Shown here: one piece after another, positions 1 through 10,578 of the stretch
Layout: each line of letters starts with the position of its first letter
Position numbering within the stretch: position 1 is the first letter of the stretch
NCBI RefSeq assembly: GCF_036588685.1
Contig: NC_086382.1
Coordinates: forward strand, 1,959,001 to 2,023,000
Origin: Mytilus trossulus
Lineage: Eukaryota > Mollusca > Bivalvia > Mytilida > Mytilidae
Length of the DNA stretch: 64,000 bases
Direction: 5' to 3'
The notes under the pieces: model-generated
The model's database searches: none
Seen by the model: only the letters and a program-made list of their open reading frames with translations
Told to the model about the DNA's origin: nothing
Made by a program: the position numbers and the translations under genes

Positions 1-190
1 TAAGCCATTATTTTTCTTCTTTGAATTGTTATACATTTGTCATTTTATAGCTGACTACACGTATGAGATATGAACTTTGTTCGTCGTTGAAGGCCGTACG
101 GTGACCTATAGTGATAAATATCTGTGTCATTTGGTCTCTTGTAGAGTGTTGTCTCATTGACAATTATACCACATCTTCTTTTTAATATCT
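1..190 (+). repeat. Dispersed repeat R1, copy 1
   Basis: This is the first of about ten copies in the window of a short dispersed repeat, called R1 here. Its core reads GAAGGCCGTACGGTGACC, followed by a stretch ending in ATACCACATCTTCTTTTT. Plus-strand copies lie near 1, 3336, 14150, 23990 and 36822. Minus-strand copies lie near 11763, 32398, 59035 and 62189. The copies diverge and some are truncated, so this is an interspersed element. It could be a SINE or a retroelement tail; I saw no clear polymerase III box pair. Confidence 0.75.
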
Positions 191-1221
191 CTTTTCGAAC
201 GTTGTTAAATATGTATGCATCACCCTCAGCCGACCACGGAAATCCTATTCTTACAAAGGTTTTATTACCTAATGAACGGAGTCCGGGGATCACATTTCCC
301 TATACATGTACCTCAGTTAACTATTAAGGGGCCGAAATGATAATTTGTGAATATCAAATGAGATTTACCCGATATGTTGATGACATAAATTGGAGAAAAA
401 TTAGGAAATTTACAGTTTTAACTAAAATAAAGCGATATGACCTTTGTGTATGATATTTACCTACAGATTAATGTCTAATTCATTCATAACTTTATCATAA
501 TCTTTTTCCGACAGTACATTTAGCCTCGGAAATCCCGCATCACGAGTTTGTTTACAGGGATATTTTTTCGTAATCTATATTTTCCGCACTTTAAAAACAT
601 TTCGAATTATGCTACCCGGAAGTGATCTCGATGAATGTTTATTCATTATGAATATCTATTATTATGAAAAATATTCGAGTTTAACATAAATTGCATTGCA
701 CACACTAATAAATTTTCGATAACAAAATTTGCATAATTAAAAGTTCGTTAATTGAAGCAATTAATTTCTAGGCGAAAACTGATTTGAGGGAAGTGAACAT
801 CGTTTAATTTGAATCGCAGAGCGAAGAGGGACTACATTTTTGTTTGGGGAGGGGGTAGGGGGCAGAGGTGTCCTACATTTCTGCATGCTTTTTTTTGTAA
901 GGCCATTATTCTCTTTTCTGCATAATTTTGTCCATTCTTCTCTATTAGCATTCTTTAATAAATTATTAAACTTTTGTCGCATTTTTCTCTTTTCAGCAAA
1001 CCCATATCACACCCTCAGAAAAGCAGATTGTTCACTAACTAGTACCGTGCATGCGCATTGTGTCAACACTGAAAATAGAAATTGTGTACTTAAATATCTA
1101 TGGGATTTTTAGAAGAAAGAGCATTTTAATTTCTCGGATGTATAAATAGTTTTAATAAATCAAAACGTCTTTGGACGTCAGATGAATAATCCCGATTTAA
1201 AGTAAAATATCTATTAATATG
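100..1221 (+). repeat. 1.1-kb repeated element, copy 1
   Basis: This stretch recurs as a near-identical direct copy at 3336-4454, about 3.24 kb downstream. Similarity starts in the R1 core and stops sharply after CTATTAATATG in both copies. The copies differ by scattered substitutions and a few small gaps. Their short open frames (840-1112 and 4047-4349) are parallel but show no recognisable domain. It may be a non-autonomous transposon or a local duplication. No terminal inverted repeat was found. Confidence 0.8.
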
Positions 1222-1833
1222 TGTTTCTATTTTTAGGAAATAAACAAAACTAGTTGCAATATAAATATTTATATCCAATCTATCACATAGTTACATACTA
1301 TTTACAAGGATTAAACCTGGATAAAGAATGAGAGGTACCTGAAGAAAATCATTTTCGAATTACAAAATGTAAATCGGTTGCTTACACAAAATGTAATGTA
1401 TGATAAGTCTAGTGAACTACAATCTGTAGTCGGTTCCTAAAATTATCACAATTTCTATAAACAAGTACATGTATGAAGCCTCGTTGTGAATCACAGAGTT
1501 CCGAAAAATGTGCAAATACAATGTACATAAAGCGTTGAGACTGATCATGACGATAGCTAAAATATTAATATAAGAAATAATTGGCCAAAAAAAAGGAATG
1601 GAAACAAATGACATTGGAACTAAGGAATCCAGAAATAAAGACTCCATTCGGCAATCCTCGGTAGATTCCTCTACTCTCCTCGAGGGTACGGAATCGACCT
1701 AGTTGAGACGAATGTAAAGACTCCAAAATACAGACCCCGGCATGTGTGTTTATTAAATAGCTGTTTAATAAAAGAATGTAATATGTTGTTGAGTATGTGT
1801 CAACTAAAACATGTTTAATTTCATTGACTCCTG

Positions 1834-2218
1834 TTAAAGGATGTACTTAGGTGAGGTTTTGTAATAAGTGTCAAATGTTCGGACTCCTTGGTGTTTTTCC
1901 AACGACACAAGGTAAAATAGTTCGCCCCTTAACACATATTAATCTTTTAACATAAGACTAACTAGCTCATTAAAAACCATTTGACAAAATTTAAGCAGAT
2001 TGCTGATTTTCTTTTTTTAGATTTGAGACCCAAATAATACCAATGCAAATATATTAAGGTAAAAGTCCGAGTCAGTCTTTTCCCGCCATATTTCATAAAT
2101 CAAATATCTCGAAAAGGAGCCCCATGACCTAACACTCTTCCAGCTTAAAGTATCAATTTTTAATTCTTGATTTATTTAAATTTTACCTGAGATCACCTAA
2201 ATACAAAGTCATCCTTAA
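1834..2218. mobile_element. TTAA-flanked MITE, family M1
   Basis: The segment begins TTAAAGGATGTACTTAGGTG. It ends in a stretch whose reverse complement begins TTAAGGATGACTTTG and continues into TTTAGGTGA. TTAA is present at both ends (1834-1837 and 2215-2218) and the interior has no coding potential. This fits a non-autonomous DNA transposon of the TTAA-inserting (piggyBac-like) type. The terminal repeats are imperfect, with a 6-bp gap, so it is an old copy or one with subterminal repeats. Confidence 0.65.
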
Positions 2219-2219
2219 A

Positions 2220-3335
2220 CTGTTATTTCTATAACTATTTCATATATACCTGCATATGTATACAATGTAGGGTATATATTTTTAAAGTCTTAGTTACTTC
2301 GAGTACTCTACTTGTATATTTAATGTTGGAATGTGTAAGTACCCTGCCACGTTAATTACTCTGTGGTTTTGTTAGAGATGTATTTCTGCTTTCTATCGAT
2401 AAAATGGGTAAACTTAAAGACCTTTTCAACTGATTACCACGTAACCGAAAGATAGTATAATTAGAAAATGTATTTAAAGCCCGGAAAATATAGATTACGA
2501 AAAAAATATTGTGATGTGGGATTTCCGAGGCTTGAAATATATATAAATTATAAGACCAAATGATTATTATTTTTATTATTATCATTTTTACGTACATCAT
2601 GTATATGGGAAGACATGTCAGGATAAGAAAGAGTAAACAGTGACGACCTATTAATACCTGTTGATGTCTTTGGGTTGCTGTCTCATCTCGTTTCCTGATT
2701 TCTTGCACTTAAATTGATTACGTTAGATAAATTGTATCTATATAAACACCAAACGAAATAGACGGAGATGTTGGAGGTACGTTAAAACGAGATTTAGCAA
2801 CCCAACGACACATTTACATATTTCAGATAGCTTTAGGATGATTAGCTTTTCAGAAATAACCTAAAGTTGGGTTCGCTCGCTCGAATATTAAGTGCGTATG
2901 TACCGATGTGCATTGTACCTACATGTGTTTTAGGTTTTTTTTCTTTTTTTCTACAAATATAGAGATGTACATTACGTTTTTAAAAAATCAAACGAAAGCC
3001 ATTCTATATCAAGTAAACCCTTTTAACAATTGAAGTGCAGTGTCGCATTTCCTATTCGTTAAACAAATCTTGCAACTTTCTATGAGAGGTGAAAAAAACC
3101 CCACTATTTCGGGTTGTACAATAATAAATAATTCTTCCTCTATAATGTCCCTGTGACAATCTAATTGATGTAAAGGCAATGCAGTATAATTTGTATATCG
3201 ATTTGATTGTTAATTGACTATACTGTAACGTCCAGTGGCAACTATTTCTTGCACTATATCACGAGAACAAAGTAATAACGTTCAGAGAGCGTAGCACTTC
3301 AATTATACGTGGTGTCAGAGTGCATATTCAATTTC
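2220..3335. other. Gene-free stretch, no strong signal
   Basis: No supported gene was found. A fragment near 2340-2420 and the phrase near 2660-2705 resemble pieces of the R1/R2 dispersed repeats. The remaining sequence is AT-rich, and its short open frames are not convincing. Confidence 0.5.
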
Positions 3336-4454
3336 GGTGACCTATAGTGGTTAATGTCTGTGTCCTTTGGTCTCTTGTGGAGTGTTCTCTCATTGGCAAT
3401 TATACCACATCTTCTTTTTTTTTTATCTCTATTCGAATGTGGTTAAGTATTTATGCATCACGCTTAGCCGACCACGGAAACCCTATTCTTACAAAGGTTT
3501 TATTACCTAATGAACGGAGTCCGGGGATCATATTTCCCTATACATGTACCTCAGTTAACTATAAAAGGCCCCGAAATGATAATTTGTGAATATCAATGAG
3601 ATTTACCCGATATGTTAATGACATGAATTGGAGAAAAATTAGGAAATTTACAGTTTTAACTAAAATAAAGCGATATGACCTTTGTGTATGATATTTACCT
3701 ACAGATTAATGTCTAATTTATTCATAACTTTATCATAATCTTTTTCCGACAATACATTTAGCCTCGGAAATCCCGCATCACGAGTTTGTTTACAGGGATA
3801 TTTTTTCGTAATCTATATTTTCCGCACTTTAAAAACATTTCGAATTATGCTACCCGGAAGTGATCTCGATGAATGTTCATTCATTATGAATATCTATTAT
3901 TATGAAAAATATTCGAGTTTAACATAAATTGCATTGCAAACAATAATAAATTTTCGATAACAAAATTTGCATAATTAAAAGTTCGTTAATTGAAGCAATT
4001 AATTTCTAGGCGAAAACTGATTTGAGGGAAGTGAACATCGTTTAATTTGAATCGCAGAGCGAAGAGGGACTACATTTTTCTTTGGGGAGGGGGTAGGGGG
4101 CAGAGGTGTCCTACATTTCTGCATGCTTTTTTTGTAAGGCCATTATTCTCTTTTCTGCATATTTTTGTCCATTCTTCTCTATTAGCATTCTCTAATAAAT
4201 TATTAAACTTTTGGCGCATTATTCTCTTTTCAGCATACCCATATCACACCCTCAGCAAAGCAGTTTGTTCACTAACCAGTACCGTGCATGCGCATTGTGT
4301 CAACACTGAAAATAGAAATTGTGTATTTAAATATCTATGGGATTTTTAGGTGAAAGAGCATTTTAATTTCTCGGATGTATAAATAGTTTTAATAAATCAA
4401 AACGTCTTTGGCAGATGAATAATACCGATTTAAAGTAAAATATCTATTAATATG
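3336..4454 (+). repeat. 1.1-kb repeated element, copy 2
   Basis: This is the direct partner of 100-1221, with the same order and the same boundaries (starting at GGTGACCTATAG, ending at CTATTAATATG). It carries slightly different small gaps, including a short loss near 4412. The flanks of the two copies are unrelated, so the unit itself is the repeated entity rather than part of a larger duplication. Confidence 0.8.
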
Positions 4455-5339
4455 ATAATAGACACTTGTTGTCGAACCTGAGAAATTGATTTGAGAAAGC
4501 GAAATCTATCGATCCTTTAGATAACATGGTCGGGGTCGGCGTCGTCTGTATTTTGGTTGTCTTCAGGTTAAAGTTTTTATTAGAAGTCAATAATTTTGTA
4601 AAGCCTTTATACGATTTTGGTAAACTATAACAGACGATTGCTTATGACTAAAATTCCTTTTTTTTCTGGCGAAAAATGAAAATTAAAAAAAAATACTATT
4701 TTGACTTAAACAAATTGGTGTTCCTTCATATAGGTGATACACACATATATACAGTAGTAGCAAAAATATACATGAATAATCGGTGCTTGCAAATAAGGAG
4801 ATGTCGCGTCTTCGTGATGTGAGATGGAGGGGTAAAAGTGGTGATGTATGATTAAAGGGGGTATAGGACCTCAGGGAAAAGGGGAAAAGTAGGAAGTTGG
4901 ACACAATGACATTAATAAAGAAGGAAGTCGTCGTTTAAATTATCCTAAATAAAAATGAGTTATACATTTATATATTTTGGGGTTTAAAAGACGTTCATTT
5001 TCACTGAACTAATATGCATTCTATTTAGGGGACAGCTAAGGCCTACCTTTGATTTAGTCAGGTCTATAAATAATTGAAACCAAACAAAGTACTTCAGATA
5101 ATGTATTGATAAAAAATTGATAGCAAAATAAATAATCTTTAACTATGGCTAATTTAGAAGACCAATAAAGAAAATTAAATAGGATTCAGATAATAAAAAA
5201 CAACTAAGGATAGGACAGTTTCCGTAATTTTCAAGGGGCACTGCGCATGTATTATTCTACCAAGGTTAAGTTTGATTAGATATCATGGCTATATTACTAC
5301 CGACTGAAGCTGGATTCTAATTCAAATAATGTAATGGTT

Positions 5340-5850
5340 CTATGCCTCCCTGCAACTGAAAGTTGATGGGGAAAGGGGTTGTAATATACCCGTGTCTGTC
5401 CTCGTCCATCGTTCCGTCCCATAATGGGTATATAGTTATTCCATGTCTGTCCATCCGTCCGTCCAATTATGGGTATATAGTCATACTATTGTTATGCGTT
5501 TACTTTTCTACATTGGTTAGAGGTATAGGGGAGGGTTGAGATCTCACAAACATGTTTAACCCCGCCGAATTTTTGCGCCTGTCCCAAGTCAGGAGTCTCT
5601 GGCCTTTGTTAGTCTTGTATTATTTTAATTTTAGTTTCTTGTGTACAATTTGGAAATTAGTATGGCGTTCATTATCACTGAACTAGTATATATTTGTTTA
5701 GGGGCCAGCTGAAGGACGCCTCCGGGTGCGGGAATTTCTCGCTACATTGAAGACCTGTTGGTGACCTTCTGCTGTTTTTTTTTTTATTTGGTCGGGTTGT
5801 TGTCTCTTTGACACATTCCCCATTTCCATTCTCAATTTTATTACATTGTA
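5340..5850 (+). repeat. Dispersed repeat R2, copy 1
   Basis: A dispersed repeat with the order GGGTTGAGATCTCACAAACA, then TAGGGGCCAGCTGAAGGACG, then GGGTTGTTGTCTC, then CACATTCCCCATTTCCATT. A minus-strand copy of the same order lies at about 12180-12510. Partial copies are near 10870-10960 (plus) and 34990-35090 (minus). Its 5' part (5395-5500) holds two diverged units of about 58 bp with the phrase GGGTATATAGT. Confidence 0.7.
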
Positions 5851-6239
5851 ATGACAGCAATACACACGCTGTTCTTTTGCTTTTCGTGTGTTATTTTTTC
5901 TTCCATTTCCGCAGATTGCGTGTGTCATTTGCGTCAATTGTTTGCATAAATTATGCCGAAAATTTCAAGCGAATACTATTTTTGATTATTCACCGCGCAT
6001 ATGGCAAAAATATAAGATTAAAACTTTTTAAAATCGGCGCAAATTTCATACGCACATTGGGAAATGCATTACAAAATATTCCTTTAAACAAATCCTTTCT
6101 TGATTCTTGGTGTACAGAAGAGTGCATAGAGATTTTGCTTTGTTTGAATCTTTTCGTCCTATAAAAACTATCATTAAATACTAAGTATTCATTTTATACC
6201 CTAATCAAGAATTAGAAAAACACCCAGAAATAACCTGTT

Positions 6240-7290
6240 ACAAAATATGGAAAGTTGGTTTAAAATCATATAATTTTTATATGTTTTCAACTTTTTCCCC
6301 TGGTATTCAATCTGATTTTGTAATTTATTATGTATCATACAAAAAGATATGCTAAAATATTTTGGTTTAATTGTATGCACAGCGGCTTTATTAATTCTAA
6401 ATTAGAAATGATGTAACCGATTAAAATAGGCTTCTGGAATTTTTCTTTTTCTTCACATATTTACCATTAAAATTGATTAAGTCATGCAGATAAAAAATTT
6501 CCAATTGCCCCATCGTTGCGTCATTTCTTTTTCAAATTGTTGTGAAATTAAAGTTAACACGTGGAAGATGCGATGTTTTAACCATCAACGTTGTTTAAGA
6601 TAATTAGTGACCAGTGACTCCTCGCTCGTTTCGATATATCATAATTGATTTAGTGTAAATGACGTCGTAAGTAAGTAAGTAAGTTAGTAATTTTTTTATT
6701 ATATATATAGTGACATGTGTAATCAAATTTCAGTAAAGAACAATATATTATATACACAATAAAATTGGGTCTATAAGTGTTATTTTTTTATAACATTTAT
6801 TTTGTTTTTGGCGCAAATGAAATATGGTTTGTGGCGCAAATGAAAGATTTTTTTGGCGCAAATGAAATGCCAATTGGCGCAAATGAAAAGGACCGCTTTA
6901 AGTCACTTTCAAAAATTAAACGTAATTCTTTTATCACGGATTTCAAACAAAATAATGAAAATTGAAATTAAGCTAAATTCAAAATCATTAATTAATAATG
7001 AAAAATAGTGAGAAAAAAAAATCAAACTTATATAAAAGAAAAGAAAAATAAGTTGTCAGAAGATCGATTAAGTAAATTTCCAGTTGAATGCATAATAAAA
7101 TATTATTTATAATAAAGAAACTGAAAATATTCAAATTGATCATGAAGTTACCTTAAGTTATTATAATCATCAATAAATTAAAGTTTTAGATAAATATAAG
7201 TGTTTGTGCATTGTGACCATAGTACAGTAGCTATTAAACAAAACTTAAATTCGCATTGTACTTCTGGAAATCAAAATTTAGAAAGTTACT
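6240..7290 (+). repeat. Local duplication L, copy 1
   Basis: The sequence from about 6335 to 6585 and from 7200 to 7270 is repeated in the same order at 7675-8170 and 8285-8355. Shared phrases include GATGTAACCGAT, AAAAAATTTCCAATTG and AAATTCGCATTGT. The middle (about 6660-7190) is longer here than in the partner. This copy gives the empty site for the LINE insertion in copy 2: here CATGCAG runs straight into ATAAAAAATTTCC at about 6489. Confidence 0.7.
6810..6888 (+). repeat. Short array, GGCGCAAATGAAA core x4
   Basis: Four exact or near-exact copies of the 13-bp core GGCGCAAATGAAA begin at 6810, 6833, 6855 and 6876, at spacings of 23, 22 and 21 bp. The bases between cores are not conserved. 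The open frame across it (6777-6965) simply reads the repeat and is probably not a gene. Confidence 0.8.
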
Positions 7291-7539
7291 TTTAACAAAA
7301 TGACTTTTCCAAGCAGAGTTCATTATGTATTATTGTTGAATATTTTTTTTGTCGATTCGTTTATATTTAAATGATGTTTTTTTTCCATCATTTGTGGCAT
7401 ACGATAGAAAGATTTCATATCGAATGTACTAAATTTGGGGTCCGTAATTCGTGAACTTCTATTTGGGTACCACGTAAAAGGAAGTTAATATATGAATCTG
7501 TTATTTTTCTCTATTGTTGAAGCTATCATATTTTAAAAA

Positions 7540-7662
7540 CATGTCATTTTTCATATCGCATGAATTATCAGCCCTCGGTCAATATCCGCCCTCGAGCCAT
7601 GCGGCTCCTGGGCTGATATTGGACATAGGGCTGATATTATATGCGATATGAAAAATGCCATG
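7540..7662. repeat. Foldback element with ~50-bp arms
   Basis: The left arm (about 7540-7590) and right arm (about 7610-7662) are inverted copies. CATGTCATTTTTCATATCGC on the left pairs with GCGATATGAAAAATGCCATG on the right, and TATCAGCCCT pairs with AGGGCTGATA. A GC-richer loop of about 20 bp (GAGCCATGCGGCTCCT) is itself a small palindrome. This is a foldback or MITE-like hairpin, not a gene terminator, because the neighbouring gene starts about 900 bp away on the other side. Confidence 0.7.
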
Positions 7663-7674
7663 TAATAATCTTAT

Positions 7675-8360
7675 AGAATCATACAAAAAGGTATTCTTTA
7701 AAACTAGTTTTGTTTAATTGTATACGGCCTTGCTAAATTAGAATTGATGTAACCGATGAAAATCGGTTTCTGGAATTTTCTTTTTCTTCCCATATTTACC
7801 AGTGAAATTGATGAAGTCAAGCAGTTCAATTCAATTCAATTCAATTCAATTCAATTCAATTCATTCAATTCAAAGCTTTATTTATAGTCGGCATGTCATA
7901 TAACAAATAAACATAAGCTCTCTGAGCTTTTATAACCGACAAACGCATACATTTACATAACAATCATACACAATACAAATATTAAAACATAAAAGACATA
8001 GAACATACATTTCATGCACATTTAGGCTGCACTATTAAATAATATATTATACACATGCATTAGCACTAAAAGCAAACATAAAAACTAAAGCAGATAAAAA
8101 ATTTCCAATTGGTTGCGTCATTTCTTTTTCAAATTGTTGTGAAATTAAAGTTTACACGTGGAAGATATGATAATTTCAGGATTAATTACTGATCACTACC
8201 CCATGTTCATATCTCAATATATAATTAGTTAATTTGACTTGAAGTATATTATATGTTGTTTAACATGTTTAATTGACGTCTTTTAAGTTTTGTTTGTGGC
8301 CATAGTAGCTTTTAAACAAACATCAAATTCGCATTGTGCTTCTGGAAACCAAGAGTTTTT
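7675..8360 (+). repeat. Local duplication L, copy 2
   Basis: This is the partner of 6240-7290. It is interrupted at 7825-8087 by a LINE 3' end, and it lies immediately upstream of the kelch-like gene promoter. Confidence 0.7.
7819..8093 (-). mobile_element. 5'-truncated LINE 3' end with AAGCAG duplication
   Basis: An insertion of about 263 bp is flanked by AAGCAG at 7819-7824 and 8088-8093. At its left end is a run of TTCAA units (about seven), then AGCTTTATTTATAGTCGGC. Read on the minus strand this is a LINE-type 3' UTR ending in a pentanucleotide microsatellite instead of poly(A). The paralogous sequence at about 6480-6500 lacks the insert and so serves as the empty site. No coding part remains. 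Assignment to the CR1/L2-like group rests only on the microsatellite tail. Confidence 0.7.
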
Positions 8361-8517
8361 AATAATCCTCAATGATCTTTTAATACAGGTAAACCAGGTA
8401 GGGGAATCCCTATTTACCTGTGTTTACATCTATTTTTAAATATGACAAGAAAAATCATATACCAATATCTATTTTTAAATTTAAAATATTTCCACAATTG
8501 AATTTTAAAAAAACCGA

Positions 8518-8525
8518 TATAAAAG
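8518..8525 (+). promoter_or_regulatory. TATA box of the kelch-like gene
   Basis: TATAAAAG lies about 125 bp upstream of a strong splice donor (AAG then GTAAGT at 8649) and about 525 bp upstream of the start codon. Transcription would be expected to start near 8548-8552. No other TATA element of this quality lies nearer the reading frame. Confidence 0.6.
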
Positions 8526-8548
8526 CGTCTCTACACAGGTGTTGAATC

Positions 8549-8648
8549 ATACCAAAACAAAGAATCAAACTGAACAAAGTATTGAAAGCGTCACAGATTT
8601 ATTACAGATTTCATTTTACTTGTAGGACAAACAACATTTTATCTAAAG
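8549..8648 (+). other. Predicted 5' UTR exon of the kelch-like gene
   Basis: The exon runs from the predicted cap site to the donor AAAG/GTAAGT at 8648/8649. The matching acceptor is TTTGTTTTATAG, ending at 9016, 25 bases before the ATG at 9042. The intron would be 368 bp. This is a splice-site inference with no transcript evidence. Confidence 0.5.
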
Positions 8649-9041
8649 GTAAGTCATCCATATATTTCAATAATTTATATCATTTGTAGATATGTTTTTA
8701 TTTTTATCTAAATGATTTTTTTAAAAGAGAAAAAAAAAAACTGGACGTGTTCAAATATTTTTTTTAACAAGTTCGATCTGTTATTCAGATTTGTTGTTCT
8801 CTTTGTCTTATCTTTTATGTATATACACAATTATAAAATTTATAATATAAATATGAAAATCAGTAGTGAAGTGCTTAACACATCCGATAGCTTTTGATAC
8901 CTTTGAATAATATCTCACGCTCAGCTAATCTGTATGATCGGAAATAAACACTTAACACGGCCTTTGTCGTTTCTCCTTCAAACATATTGTACTTACACAT
9001 TTTCTTTGTTTTATAGGATAACTTTAATGTGAACACTGAAG

Positions 9042-10502
9042 ATGCATGAGGCCACGATCTATGTAGACAAATGCGAAATGGTAGTCAACAGTTACCCAGA
9101 ACATGTCCGTAAGCACGTTGTGGAGATTCTAAAGACCGGAGTCGTACCAGAAGGTATTCTTGCCACTGACAATATCGTGTATTACTTGGAAGTTGGTTTT
9201 ATGTCTCCGCCATTGAAAACTGCATGTGAAGACGTCTTACTGAAGCATATCAATGCCATTAATTGTGTAGACGCGCTAGAAATTGCAAGCCGATTTGGAT
9301 TACTTAGTCTGGTGAAAACTGCAACAGAAATGGTATATGAAAACTTTGACAATCTCTGGAATACTGAATCATTCACACGTCTCAGTGAAGATGATCTAGA
9401 TACCCTTTGTAATATTGATAATATAACTAGACATAAGGACATTTTTCGTGCGTTACAGAAATGGCATGGCTGCAATCACGAACCCCGAATGTCAACGTAC
9501 TGCAGACTTCTTGAAGTTGTTCAAAGAAGAAGGACTGAAAATCCCAAACAAGAAATCAAAAGAAAGTGCGCCACATATCACGCGATGCTTATGTCGTCTG
9601 CTTCAAAATCAAAAACTGGCGTAGTTACTGCTGTGTTCAACTGCGATGGAGAAGTCGTCTGTCATCGCAGTCTTTTCAAAAGTAATAACATAAAAGGAGA
9701 TTATTCTGTTACATGTGTTCAGAAGGACGAAACAGACGCGCCATATGTTTATATCGCGTCTGGTAAACATGTCTTCAGGTACGACCCAATTGTCAACAAG
9801 CATGAAAGCTGTGAAAATCTAGTTCATAATCGATCTCAAGGTACATTAGTTTCAATGGGAGACTGTGTTTATGCAATAGGCGGACATCACAATTACAAAA
9901 ATGTGCACGAAATTGAAGAACTCGATACAAAATCGCACAAAGGAAAACTATTCAAGAAAAATGGATGGAAAGTTATAGTAAAAATACCAGACCATATAAC
10001 ACTCCGTTCTGCTCCGTGTTTAGCTTACAAAGATGAAATTTACATAATAGGAGAGTCGATGTCATCACCGGAAAATAAACCGTGCTTAGCCGTTCTTGTT
10101 TTCAGTCCAAATGACAGATCCATCCGGGTTATTGCCGAGTTTCCAAAGAAATGCTCAGATTGCAAGGCAATCCTACATGACAAAAACATTTATATTGCTT
10201 CTAGTGAAGGATATTTTCTTAAGTTGGATATAGTTTCAAACATTTTCTCTTCGTGTTCCGACTTGATCGCGAAGGAAACGAACATTACAATGTATTCTGA
10301 TGGAAATATGGTTTATACCGTTGGCAGCTCCTCGTCCGGTCAATTTGAAAGAAATTGCTATGACACTGAAACTAATAGCTGGAAACGAATTCTAAATTAC
10401 AATTTCAATTTACCAGTACAAGGCCTTTGTGACATTAAAGTGCCCTCTTATACAAATGTAGTCCCATTTTATGATACAGAATTTAAAGAAATTAAGCGCT
10501 AA
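9042..10502 (+). CDS. BTB-BACK-kelch-like (KLHL family) protein
   Basis: A 486-residue protein in one uninterrupted frame. Residues about 20-70 resemble the second half of a BTB domain, and 75-170 resemble a BACK domain (a CxDALEIASRFGL-type helix, then an FxxLSEDDLDTLC-type helix). Residues about 230-460 hold degenerate kelch blades: VYAIGG at 276-281, IYIIGES at 333-339, IYIAS at 383-387, VYTVGSS at 424-430, and a YDTETNSWKRI blade end at 440-450. Kelch-like proteins usually bridge cullin-3 to substrates for ubiquitylation, with BTB and BACK gripping cullin-3 and kelch the substrate. The first half of BTB (the usual SDV...HR.vL dimerisation segment) is missing: the protein begins where that domain is half over, and the ATG is only 25 bases after the predicted acceptor. 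It could be a lineage-specific paralogue, or an upstream exon may have been missed. The family call is firm; the cullin-3 role is inference. Confidence 0.85.
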   Translation: MHEATIYVDKCEMVVNSYPEHVRKHVVEILKTGVVPEGILATDNIVYYLEVGFMSPPLKTACEDVLLKHINAINCVDALEIASRFGLLSLVKTATEMVYENFDNLWNTESFTRLSEDDLDTLCNIDNITRHKDIFRALQKWHGCNHEPRMSTYCRLLEVVQRRRTENPKQEIKRKCATYHAMLMSSASKSKTGVVTAVFNCDGEVVCHRSLFKSNNIKGDYSVTCVQKDETDAPYVYIASGKHVFRYDPIVNKHESCENLVHNRSQGTLVSMGDCVYAIGGHHNYKNVHEIEELDTKSHKGKLFKKNGWKVIVKIPDHITLRSAPCLAYKDEIYIIGESMSSPENKPCLAVLVFSPNDRSIRVIAEFPKKCSDCKAILHDKNIYIASSEGYFLKLDIVSNIFSSCSDLIAKETNITMYSDGNMVYTVGSSSSGQFERNCYDTETNSWKRILNYNFNLPVQGLCDIKVPSYTNVVPFYDTEFKEIKR

Positions 10503-10572
10503 TGTCAATGTTGATCTTCAATATATATTTCTATAATTGTTATGCATTTATACATTGTTATTTATATTATGA

Positions 10573-10578
10573 ATTAAA
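10573..10578 (+). terminator. Possible polyadenylation signal, kelch-like gene
   Basis: ATTAAA lies about 70 bases after the stop codon, in an AT-rich tail. It is a common variant signal, and no AATAAA is nearer. Tentative. Confidence 0.3.

Noticed and set aside
840..1112. 90-codon frame also present in the second 1.1-kb unit (4047-4349)
   Set aside because: Phenylalanine/leucine-rich product of AT-rich repeat DNA, with indels between copies near the start; no domain.
2352..2708. 118-codon minus frame
   Set aside because: Overlaps R1/R2-like fragments, low-complexity isoleucine run, no homology recognised.
5808..6164. 118-codon plus frame
   Set aside because: Begins inside repeat R2, no domain, composition of translated AT-rich DNA.
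6810..6888. Possible CRISPR array (regular repeats with different spacers)
   Set aside because: Repeats are 13 bp with 8-10 bp spacers, only four units, in a eukaryotic genome without cas genes.
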